Shown piece after piece: positions 54,201 through 61,722 of a DNA stretch of 64,000 nt. Location of the stretch: NCBI GenBank assembly GCA_937980645.1, contig CALJPQ010000009.1, positions 304,018 to 368,017 of the forward strand. The letters run 5' to 3'. The notes beneath the pieces were generated by a model. That model saw nothing but the letters and a program-made list of their open reading frames with translations. It was not told where the DNA came from and did no database searches. The DNA comes from an uncultured Saprospiraceae bacterium (GTDB lineage Bacteria; Bacteroidota; Bacteroidia; Chitinophagales; Saprospiraceae). Numbering within the stretch: position 1 is the first letter of the stretch; the number at the start of each line of letters is the position of its first letter. The translations under genes were made by a program, and so were the position numbers.

Positions 54201-56711
54201 ACCGCCAACGCCTCCCAACTGACCGCCGGCACTTACACCGTAACCGTCGGCGACCAGAACGGCTGCACCTCCACCGCCAGCGTTACCCTGCAGGCTCCGC
54301 CCGCCATCGCCGTAACACTTGCCGCTGAAGATGCCCGCTGCCACGGCCAACCCTCAGGCAGCATCAGCGCCACTGCTCAGGGTGGCACCGGAATACTCAC
54401 GTACACCTGGAACACAACACCTGTCCAAACAACGGCTAATGCCGTCCACCTCACCGCCGGCACCTATGCCGTAACCGTCAGCGACGCCAATGGCTGCACC
54501 ACCACCGCCTCGGCCACGGTGGGCCAACCCGAACCCTTGCTGCTCAGCCTCAGCGTGCAAAACGTCCGCTGCTTTGGCGAAACCACTGGCGCCGCCACTG
54601 CAAATGCCACCGGCGGCACCACGCCCTACGCCTTCGCCTGGAGCAGTGGCGAAACGGCGCCTAACCTTTCCCAAAAGGCCGCCGGCACCTATACCCTGAC
54701 CCTTACCGATGCCAACGGTTGCACTACAACTGCTGTCGCTTCCATCGAACAGCCGCCGGCATTGCAACTGAGTACGCAGCAGCAAAACATCGCCTGCCAC
54801 GGCCGGAACACGGGCAGCATCAGCGTCAGCCCCGCCGGCGGCACGCCACCCTACTCAGCCCAGTGGAGCGGCCCGGGCGTTCAGGGCGATACGCGCTTAG
54901 TGCTCGACCAACTCCGTGCCGGCCAGTACGCCCTCACACTGACCGATGCCAACGGCTGCACACAGACGCAAACGTTTACACTGACCCAACCGCCAACGCC
55001 GCTAACCGTCACCCTTGCCCCTGTAGCCGATACGCTCTGCGCCGAACAGACCAGCCGCAACGCAACGGCCTCGGCCTCCGGCGGAACACCGCCCTACACC
55101 TACACCTGGAGCACGGGCGCTCCGGCGACGCCCAACACCGCCCTGCCGCCCGGCAGCCACACCGTTACCGTCAGCGACGCCAACGGCTGCACAGCCGCGG
55201 CCACTGCGAACATCACCCAACTGGCGCCCCTGTCGCTCAACGTGTCCATAGAAAAAGTGGACTGCGCCCAGGGCGGCGCAGCGTTCGTGGCCGGAGCCAC
55301 CTACGGCTCTGTACCGGCAGATATGGGGCGCCTGATTTTCCACTGGAATACGTCGCCCCCCCAAACGGGCACCCGCGCCGTGCAGCTCGCCCCGGGCCAG
55401 ACATACACCGTTACGGCCACCGACCCGCGCGGCTGCACCGCTGAGCAGAACATCGCCATACCCGCCACCCTCACGGTGCGCGCCACTATCGTGCGCACCA
55501 CACCGCCGCGCTGCTTCGGCGGCGCCGACGGGCAGATCATCGCCGCAGCTTCAGGCGGAACGCCGCCCTACACTTACGCCTGGAACGGCGGCGCCATGGC
55601 AACCGACTCCGCCGCCATCAACCTGCGCGCGGGCACCTATACCGTTACCATCAGCGACCGCGCCGGCTGCACGGGCACCACATCGGCAACGCTCTCTCAG
55701 CCACCCGCGCTCCTGGCCCGCCTACAGGCCGAGGCGGTCCGATGCTTCGGTGAAAGCAACGGCGCACTCACCGCCGCCCCCGAAGGCGGCACTCCGCCCT
55801 ACCAATTCGCCTGGCCCAACGGCCAGAACGGCCCGCGCGCTACGGGCCTGAGCACCGGCTCTTATACCCTCACCCTTACCGACGCTAACGGCTGCACCTT
55901 CGTAGCCCAGGCCAATGTGCCGCAACCCGCACCACTAACGGGCACTGCTGCGAAAAAAGACATCATCTGCTTCGGCACGCACACCGGTGAAATCACGCTA
56001 ACCGCCGAGGGCGGCACACCCCCCTACCGCTATGCCCTTAATGACGCCACCTGGAACGGCTCCCCGCGCCAGATAGGCCTGCCAGCAGGCACCTATGTGC
56101 CGCGCATCACCGACCGCAACGGCTGCACCGTCGCCCTGCCACCGCTCACCCTTGAACAGCGGCCCCCACTGACGGTAGCGCTCGGCCCCGACACCACCCT
56201 GCGCTTCGGCCAAAGCGTAACGCTGCAAACCATCGTCAGCAATGCCGAACCACCGCTCCAATACGCCTGGGCACCCGACGACACCCCCTGGCTTTCTTGC
56301 ACCGACTGCTCTGAACCTACCGTGCAAGCCTTAGCCTTTTCGCGCTGGTTCACGCTGCGCGTTACCGATGCGTCCGGTTGTATCGGCATAGGCCGCCTGC
56401 GCATCGAGGTCGAAAAACGCTGGAGCGCACAGGTGCCCACCGCGTTTTCGCCCAACGGCGACGGGGCCAACGACCTGCTCATTGTGCACGGCACCCCCGG
56501 CGCACGCGCCCTGACCTTCGACATCTACGACCGCTGGGGCGAGCGCGTATTCTCAGCCGCCGACTTCGCCATAAACGACCCCAACATCGGCTGGGACGGC
56601 ACCCTCCGAGGCCAACCGCTCAACCCCGGCACCTTCGTGTGGGTGCTCCAGGTCAAATGGCCCGACGGAAGCCAGGAGACGCTGCACGGGCAGACGATGC
56701 TGACGCGGTGA
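51258..56711 (+). CDS. Giant T9SS type B adhesin: choice-of-anchor L, Calx-beta-like, P-domain, SprB repeats
   Basis: This 1817-aa protein has a signal peptide (about 1-30) and a choice-of-anchor L domain (about 35-275, with YCFASEEYPEFACSEYNDIFGFF). A Calx-beta-like region (about 290-400) and a proprotein-convertase P-domain-like region (about 430-560, ending RLVLRDDQNGFIGTLQRWSI) follow. Next come about twelve SprB-type repeats (about 690-1640, of the form CFGxxxGxxxxxxxGGTPPYxYxW with GTYTVTVxDxNGC). The C-terminal type B sorting domain is VPTAFSPNGDGANDLL...IYDRWGERVF. SprB-like proteins are surface adhesins moved by the gliding machinery or used for attachment. It is monocistronic. Confidence 0.88.
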   Translation: MKYTLVFSNVRRWMWAAALAQVLSAGAYAQPMQVTSAATSPFTPTNLISNIFLGDGVEVLSIAFNGKPVSVGYFTNGQQAVGLQRGIVMTTGLAETTNPSAGPFGSEQVGSVFASNNVGGLVPTTDPNLSPIASGLLFDVTAYTIHFIPTADTLRFRYCFASEEYPEFACSEYNDIFGFFISGPGYPTPTNIARIPGTALPVAINNLHPDNTTPDRPCPPKNAQFYINNLNSNKQPTYDGLTRVFTAEAIVTPCDTYVIRLVIADVGDPVYDSGVFLEAKSFGTGAIRTTLATPNLDGVIVEGCAAATLTFRLPTPDTADVSLDYKIFGTATNGTDVEPIPTQLVIPAGQQEATVTIRAVEDGIAEGEEWLAIDVRRDPCHRDTFFIYIRENTLVPPTLPDDTLFCKGETDTLRLNGSLPVPLPPPPFFQNTQPLQIHPVNVSVTSTINVAGVSPPKVQPGVIRSVCLDITHGWVDDIDAYLIAPGGQILELMTDCGANGKNFTQTCFTPAATRNIATATAADAPFTGEWQPEGPWSDLWGSPTNGTWRLVLRDDQNGFIGTLQRWSITFEPSYRIEYQWTPAADVSCPACPIVRVTPTDTTTYTVVATDSYGCTVSDAITVNVATALPAPQVSCGAYTPSSVTFTWASVPGATGYLVNVGGTGWVPASGALEHIVSGLTQGAVVSIEVQALGAIPCPATVATATCSNCDQPVVNALVTDATCATAANGRIVLQPDGKNPPYQFTLGGNTNTTGVFDQLAPGTYTARITDGAGCQRQMNVVVGAPPAIAIALEDKPVTCFGGDDGALRAEVSGGIPPYQYLWSDPQNQTQPNAVNLRVGTYTVTVSDRNGCTTTATAALTSPTEILLSVVAVAARCHGEASGVATVTATGGTGPYQYHWANGQTTNVAVGLPAGTQGVTITDAAGCAKATFALITQPPPLTLNATATNPTCTNRTDGSASVGAQGGTGAFSYAWSTTPIQNTANASQLTAGTYTVTVGDQNGCTSTASVTLQAPPAIAVTLAAEDARCHGQPSGSISATAQGGTGILTYTWNTTPVQTTANAVHLTAGTYAVTVSDANGCTTTASATVGQPEPLLLSLSVQNVRCFGETTGAATANATGGTTPYAFAWSSGETAPNLSQKAAGTYTLTLTDANGCTTTAVASIEQPPALQLSTQQQNIACHGRNTGSISVSPAGGTPPYSAQWSGPGVQGDTRLVLDQLRAGQYALTLTDANGCTQTQTFTLTQPPTPLTVTLAPVADTLCAEQTSRNATASASGGTPPYTYTWSTGAPATPNTALPPGSHTVTVSDANGCTAAATANITQLAPLSLNVSIEKVDCAQGGAAFVAGATYGSVPADMGRLIFHWNTSPPQTGTRAVQLAPGQTYTVTATDPRGCTAEQNIAIPATLTVRATIVRTTPPRCFGGADGQIIAAASGGTPPYTYAWNGGAMATDSAAINLRAGTYTVTISDRAGCTGTTSATLSQPPALLARLQAEAVRCFGESNGALTAAPEGGTPPYQFAWPNGQNGPRATGLSTGSYTLTLTDANGCTFVAQANVPQPAPLTGTAAKKDIICFGTHTGEITLTAEGGTPPYRYALNDATWNGSPRQIGLPAGTYVPRITDRNGCTVALPPLTLEQRPPLTVALGPDTTLRFGQSVTLQTIVSNAEPPLQYAWAPDDTPWLSCTDCSEPTVQALAFSRWFTLRVTDASGCIGIGRLRIEVEKRWSAQVPTAFSPNGDGANDLLIVHGTPGARALTFDIYDRWGERVFSAADFAINDPNIGWDGTLRGQPLNPGTFVWVLQVKWPDGSQETLHGQTMLTR

Positions 56712-56825
56712 AAGGCATATCATCGGTTCTGGAAGAAGTTATCTGCCGAAAGCGTCTGAAATATTGGTAGTGCTGTATTCCCTGCGAAAAAAGCCTTAGT
56801 GTCTTCGCGGTTACCGAAAGCCGCC

Positions 56826-59800
56826 TTAGAAATCCGTTCCTAAGGCCAGGTGCCACATGGGTTTTTGTACGACGCGGGTTTCGATGCCCCAGGCGTAGTC
56901 CACGCGGAGGAACATGCCGAGGATGGGTGCGCGCACGCCGACGCCATAACCTGCGACGATGGGGTCGCGGAAGTAATTGACCTTGACGGTTACGGTGGGC
57001 GGGTTGAAGAAGAACACCGTGTTGATGGGGTTGTCGGGGTTGTAGGGTGAGCGCCCTTGCCAGGCTGTGCCGGCGTCGAAGAAGCCCACGAGTTGGAAGT
57101 TGCGCCAGAAGTTGCTCAGCACGGGTTTTTGGCTGAAATACTTGAACAGCGGCACGCGCAATTCGCTGTTGAACAGGGCGTAGGAGTTGCCGTTTCGGAT
57201 GTTTTGGCGGAAGCCGCGCAGGTTGGCCGCTAAGGTTCGGAAGGCGAAGTTGCTGTCTTCGGGTACGGGGATGGTGTTGTTGAAGGATGGGAATATCCAG
57301 TTGTCTACGCCGCCGAGGAAGTAGAGGATGCGCTCGGAGCCGAAGGTGGTGGCGCCGGCCAGTCGGAGGGCCAGGATGCTGTGGCGGTCGAGGGGTTGGT
57401 AGTGTCGGGCGTCTAAGCCAAGTACGGTCATAAAGCCGCGGTTGAAGCGGAAGCTCCAGGCGGGTTCAGTGTTGAATTCGAAGCGTTTGACGGCCTCGAC
57501 GAACACTTTGGCGCGGGTACCGGTGCGCAGGTTGAGATCAACGGGTACGGTATTGTCGTACACGGCGCTCAGGCGCAGGGCCATGCGCTGTTCGGCGAAG
57601 GCCGGTTGTTCCAGGGTGCGGCGGTTGGTGCTGAGCGTAACGGTTTTGTCCTGGCGCAGCGTGCCCATGGCGCGCAGGCTGAGGAAGGGGTCGAGCGGAT
57701 AGCGCACCTCGTATTGGCCCAGCACAGTGGTGGTGCGCGCCTGCACGGAGGCGACCGGCCCGCCGAAGCCTTGCTCGACGGTATGGGTGTTGCCGCGGCG
57801 ATAGAGGGCGATGCGCTTATCTAAGCGTCGTTTTTTGTTGTCGAACCAGATGAAGTACTCGGCTCCGTTGAAGGTGGTGGGCAGGCGCATGCCCATTTCG
57901 ATGACGTAGTCTTCGAGCAGGTCTTTGAAGTTGGCGCGCATGAGGATGCCCGGTGGCGGCGTGGTGAAGGCTTGCGGGCTGCCGGCGAAGCTTTCAAGGC
58001 CCTCGAAGAGCAGGTTATTGTCCACGGTGGTGGAGAAGAAGTCAGAGCGGAAGCGCAGGCGGTAGGGCACGATTCGGTGGGGCATGAAGCGGTGTACGCT
58101 TGCGGGCGCGGTCAGTCGGAAGCGGTTGTAAGGTCGGATGGCTTCGGGTAATGCGGGCTGCACCTCGGGTTCTTTGAGTGCGACGGGGGGCGCCTCGGCG
58201 GGCGGAGTGACGGTGGGCGGTTCTGGGCCGCGCTCGCGCAGGTGTTCAGGCACCTGGAAGAGCCATCCGGGAGGGATGGTGCTTACGGAGTCGGCGTAGG
58301 AGCGCCATACGGGGCCTTCGGAAGTGTCGGGGCGTTCGGCGCCATCGGTTGTTGGGGTGTCCGGCAGCAGGCTGCGTTCGGGCAAAGGCAGACCGGCGGC
58401 ACGCAGGGTCATTTCGCGGAAGCGCGTTATCCAGGGACGGGCGCGCACTTCGGGCTGGATGGGGCGCACATACAGGTGCGTTTTGCCTTCGCGCCAGATG
58501 CGTTGGGCCAACCGACCCGCGCGCGGCGCACTGTGGAGTTCTTGCAGGTTGCGGTCGTAGTTGGTCTGGTCATAGACGACCGGCCGCTTTTTCACCACTG
58601 GAAAGGTGCGGATGCTGTCTATTCGGGTGCTGTCTATGTTTTTCAGCACCGTATCGGTGGGTGCCAGGAAGGCGAGCACCCGTTCGAGCGGCCATTCGCC
58701 GGTCTGGCGCGTGTTGAGGGCGCGCACTTCGGCGTCATCGTTGAGGTAGATGACGTCTTCGTAGTAAGCCACATAGGGTTCCAGATAGCCCGCCTGGCGG
58801 TTGGCGATGCCGCTGGCGTTGCTGATGTGGGCGAAGTGGAAGCTGTCTAAGGCGACCGGGTAGCGTTCGTCGTAGAAAGGAGTGTTGGTCAGGCGTAGCA
58901 GGGTGTTGCTACGCTGGTCAAGGTTGAAGAAGAAGACATCGAAAGCGCCGATGGGCAACAGGGTGTCTAAGCGTTGGGGTGCGAGCGTATCACTGAGGCG
59001 GTTGCTACTGAAGAGGATGCCGCGCTGGCCGTCGAGCATCGCCACGGTGGCGTCCAAGTCGTCCCAGAAGTCTTGGGTCAGGCGTTCGGTGTTGCGGTTG
59101 ACGGTGTTGTAGAGGAAGAGGTCGCCGTAGCCGCGCACGCAGGCGGAGAATACCAGCACCATGGGGTTGAGGTATTCCATGCTGTACACGCGCTGGTAGT
59201 CGGGTGCCAGCGGTTTGGTTTGCCGTTTCAGGGTGTTGAGGTCTATTTGGGTGAGGTACAGCGTTCCGCGGCGTTCGTAAAGGATGGCCATTTCCTGGTT
59301 GTTGGGGCTGAAGGCAACGAGCGGGTAGTTGAAGTCGGGTGCCTGCAGGGCATTGCGCTGGCCGCCTTTGAAGATGCGGCGGGCTTTGGCGTCTTTGCCG
59401 CCGGTTTCGCGCAGCCAGACGCGCCATTTGCCGATGTCGTTGGTGGCCCAGGCTAAGCGTTTGCCGTCGGGGCTGAGTTTGAGGCCGTAAACAGGGAGGT
59501 TGCGTTTGTTTTTGAAGGCGATTTCGCCCTTGGGGTCGGGCTTGCGGGCGCCCTGTTCGTCGTCGCGGTAGCGCACGCGAAAGTAGTCCATCAGGGCGTC
59601 GGTGGTGCGTCGGTAGCCGCTGCCCAGCACGTAGAGGAAGCCGGCGTCTACGCTGCGGTTGATGCGCGTCAGATAGACTAAGTTGCTGATGGTGCCTTTG
59701 CCGAAGTGCAGCCCGATGTAGTACCAGAAGGCGTGGCCGGCCAGTCGTGGCTGTTCGCGGGCCAGTTGGTCGAAGGTGAGGTTCTTTTTCCGGAGGAAAT

Positions 59801-60428
59801 AGTCGCGCAGCTGGTTGTCTAAGTCGGTGTTCCATTCTTCGCCGCAATAGGCAGCCAATCCGGTGGTGTACCAGGGCGGCAGGTTGACGGCTACGGCAGT
59901 CTGAACGATCTCTTGCAGACTGCTGCCGAAGATCATGGAGTTGAGGATGACGCCTGCTGTGCCTTCGCGCACCTGGGCGCGCAGGTGTTGGTGGTTGCCG
60001 TCGAAGAAGACAAAGACCTTGTTGCCCAACACTTTCGTTTCGCCGGCTTTCATCGAGAGCAGTTCCTCTTCGCCGATGTTGCTCTGCTTGAGGTCGCTCA
60101 GGTGGGTGAACACCAGCATCTCGATTTTGTCTGAAATCTGGTGCTCGAGCAGTTGCTGCACAGAAGCAAAGTCCCACTCAGCGATTTGCAGCGCAGCCTG
60201 GGCCACGTTGCGCGCTTCGCCGTACCAGTAAGTGTCAAAGTGGGCCGTTTCGTAGTGCATCCACTCGTCGAACTGGCGACCGTACTGTACGCGGCTTTTG
60301 CCAAAAGAAGTCTGCGCAGTGGTTTGGGCGAAAGCCGATGGCGATATCCACAACGCCCACATAACAAGGCTTGCCACCAAGCGTAAGGCGCCCAAGCGGG
60401 CCAATAAGGAAGCAGAGGTTGTGTTCAT
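56826..60428 (-). CDS. Pseudo-peptidase-MA / beta-propeller / Omp85-like barrel protein
   Basis: The ATG at 60428 gives a signal peptide (about 1-37, ending FAQT); a longer frame reaches 60554 but lacks such a start. The 1200-aa protein has an N-terminal region (about 50-260) resembling peptidase-MA-like gluzincins (ETAHFDTYWY, PPWYTTGLAAYCGEEW), but the HExxH site is replaced by REGTA. A TolB/PD40-like propeller follows (about 300-600, SPDGKRLAWATND, FSPNNQEMAILYERRG, LFSSNRLSDT), then a linker and an Omp85/BamA-like barrel (about 800-1200, ending WHLALGTDF). It should sit in the outer membrane with the propeller in the periplasm. Role unknown. Confidence 0.78.
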   Translation of the reverse strand: MNTTSASLLARLGALRLVASLVMWALWISPSAFAQTTAQTSFGKSRVQYGRQFDEWMHYETAHFDTYWYGEARNVAQAALQIAEWDFASVQQLLEHQISDKIEMLVFTHLSDLKQSNIGEEELLSMKAGETKVLGNKVFVFFDGNHQHLRAQVREGTAGVILNSMIFGSSLQEIVQTAVAVNLPPWYTTGLAAYCGEEWNTDLDNQLRDYFLRKKNLTFDQLAREQPRLAGHAFWYYIGLHFGKGTISNLVYLTRINRSVDAGFLYVLGSGYRRTTDALMDYFRVRYRDDEQGARKPDPKGEIAFKNKRNLPVYGLKLSPDGKRLAWATNDIGKWRVWLRETGGKDAKARRIFKGGQRNALQAPDFNYPLVAFSPNNQEMAILYERRGTLYLTQIDLNTLKRQTKPLAPDYQRVYSMEYLNPMVLVFSACVRGYGDLFLYNTVNRNTERLTQDFWDDLDATVAMLDGQRGILFSSNRLSDTLAPQRLDTLLPIGAFDVFFFNLDQRSNTLLRLTNTPFYDERYPVALDSFHFAHISNASGIANRQAGYLEPYVAYYEDVIYLNDDAEVRALNTRQTGEWPLERVLAFLAPTDTVLKNIDSTRIDSIRTFPVVKKRPVVYDQTNYDRNLQELHSAPRAGRLAQRIWREGKTHLYVRPIQPEVRARPWITRFREMTLRAAGLPLPERSLLPDTPTTDGAERPDTSEGPVWRSYADSVSTIPPGWLFQVPEHLRERGPEPPTVTPPAEAPPVALKEPEVQPALPEAIRPYNRFRLTAPASVHRFMPHRIVPYRLRFRSDFFSTTVDNNLLFEGLESFAGSPQAFTTPPPGILMRANFKDLLEDYVIEMGMRLPTTFNGAEYFIWFDNKKRRLDKRIALYRRGNTHTVEQGFGGPVASVQARTTTVLGQYEVRYPLDPFLSLRAMGTLRQDKTVTLSTNRRTLEQPAFAEQRMALRLSAVYDNTVPVDLNLRTGTRAKVFVEAVKRFEFNTEPAWSFRFNRGFMTVLGLDARHYQPLDRHSILALRLAGATTFGSERILYFLGGVDNWIFPSFNNTIPVPEDSNFAFRTLAANLRGFRQNIRNGNSYALFNSELRVPLFKYFSQKPVLSNFWRNFQLVGFFDAGTAWQGRSPYNPDNPINTVFFFNPPTVTVKVNYFRDPIVAGYGVGVRAPILGMFLRVDYAWGIETRVVQKPMWHLALGTDF

Positions 60429-60549
60429 GTTGCAATAAACAGCCGCAAGGCTTATTGTGCTCAAGCACTCGGGCGCTAAAACGATGATGCGCGAGCCGTT
60501 TGTGTATGGTGTTAAAATCCCACAGCCCGCGCCCCCCGGGAGGCTGTTC

Positions 60550-60561
60550 CACACATGTGTG
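60550..60561. promoter_or_regulatory. Perfect 12-bp palindrome CACACATGTGTG
   Basis: It lies in the 136-bp gap between the Rpn gene stop and the barrel-protein start. It could be an operator or chance. Confidence 0.25.
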
Positions 60562-60564
60562 TGC

Positions 60565-61617
60565 TTAGTTGTCGGACGGAGGGCCGTCTTTTCCTTGTGC
60601 CAATTGCTGACGGATATGAGCGACCTGCTCTTCCGTTGTGTCTGTCAAGGCGGCAATTCTGGCATCGCTCCACTCCGGGTTTTCACTCAGTATGTTGATG
60701 ATGAAGAGCCTTCTCATTTCCTCGCGGCCTTCCTCGCGGCCTTCCTCGCGGCCCATTTTCCGGCCTTTTTCTATGCCTCTGATTTCTGCCTTTTCCATCT
60801 CTTCGGGCAACACGCGCTGGCGATACTCGGCGAGCATCTCCTCGTAGGCCTCGCGCGCAAAGGACGGCAGTTGCTTCATCCATTCGGAAACGCTTATGTC
60901 GTTCATATCCAGCAAATTTTCGATGTAGTTAACGGTAGATTGACCCAGCATGCGCGCCCGAATATCGAACAGTCGCTTTTTGAACACTGCCCATATGGAA
61001 GGCAGGTGCTGGCCCAACTGGTTCAAATTTCGGGCAAATTTCAGCAAAATAAACAGGTTTTGCAAATAGCCGGGCGGGGTCTTTTTCAAAATGTCTTCCA
61101 CCGACATCTCGTTGAGGTTGATAGCGATATATCGGAAGTTGGGAATGTAGGGCTGTAGGCTTTTGGGCGGCTTGCCAAACATTTCCTCGATGAGCGTCTT
61201 GTGCACCCAGGGGCGCTCGCCGTGGTACAACACGATGGAAATGATGAGCGAAGGTGGGCGTTTGTGGCGCAGGTCATCTTCCCAGAGTTGTTTGATGTAG
61301 TCGAGGAGTTGTAGGTGCACCGGATACTCTGGGCGGGTGCTTTTGTGCTCAAAGAGGAAAAGCAGTCGGGCGGAGTTGCCGGTTTTGAGGCGTGCCTGGT
61401 AAATCACGTCGCTGTAAGAGGTGCCAAAACGGCCGCTGATGTGTGCCGAAGATATCGGCTCCAAAGAAGACAGGTCCACGATTTGCGAGACGCTCTTTGG
61501 CGTATAGTAGCGGATGACGCCCTGAGGCACCTCTGTAAAGCCGAGGAACAGCCGGACTAAGCGGTCGTAGAGTTGCGCTATTTTTCTTTTCGACAGCTTT
61601 TTCGATTTCTTTCGCAT
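60565..61617 (-). CDS. Rpn family PD-(D/E)XK nuclease/putative transposase
   Basis: The ATG at 61617 is preferred; an in-frame ATG at 61641 adds eight residues. The 350-aa protein has the PD-(D/E)XK core with Asp70 (SYSD) and Glu90-His-Lys92 (FLFEHKST), the LQLLDYIKQLW helix and an IVLYHGERPW segment. These mark Rpn/YhgA-like recombination-promoting nucleases. A GREE-repeat stretch leads to a small C-terminal helical domain. Rpn proteins cleave DNA in vitro and raise recombination in E. coli. No terminal inverted repeats flank the gene, so it is not shown to be a mobile element. Confidence 0.9.
   Translation of the reverse strand: MRKKSKKLSKRKIAQLYDRLVRLFLGFTEVPQGVIRYYTPKSVSQIVDLSSLEPISSAHISGRFGTSYSDVIYQARLKTGNSARLLFLFEHKSTRPEYPVHLQLLDYIKQLWEDDLRHKRPPSLIISIVLYHGERPWVHKTLIEEMFGKPPKSLQPYIPNFRYIAINLNEMSVEDILKKTPPGYLQNLFILLKFARNLNQLGQHLPSIWAVFKKRLFDIRARMLGQSTVNYIENLLDMNDISVSEWMKQLPSFAREAYEEMLAEYRQRVLPEEMEKAEIRGIEKGRKMGREEGREEGREEMRRLFIINILSENPEWSDARIAALTDTTEEQVAHIRQQLAQGKDGPPSDN
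60721..60754 (+). repeat. 12-bp tandem repeat in the Rpn gene
   Basis: CTCGCGGCCTTC occurs nearly three times in tandem. Because it is 12 bp long it stays in frame and encodes GREE units. Copy number could vary by slippage. Confidence 0.85.
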
Positions 61618-61722
61618 AGGCGGGCGGTGGGTTTTATACACTACAAGGTACGCCAGGGAAGTTTTGAGTGCGCCGGCATTTTCGGCCTATAATGCCTTGC
61701 ATTGCTGGAGCTTCGACAAAGC

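Noticed and set aside
53493..54350. A 285-codon minus-strand ORF opposite the SprB-repeat gene
   Set aside because: Gly/Val/Ala-rich shadow of the repeats on the coding strand; no independent signal.
60565..61617. The Rpn gene as part of an insertion sequence
   Set aside because: No flanking terminal inverted repeats or target-site duplication were seen, and Rpn proteins are commonly chromosomal.
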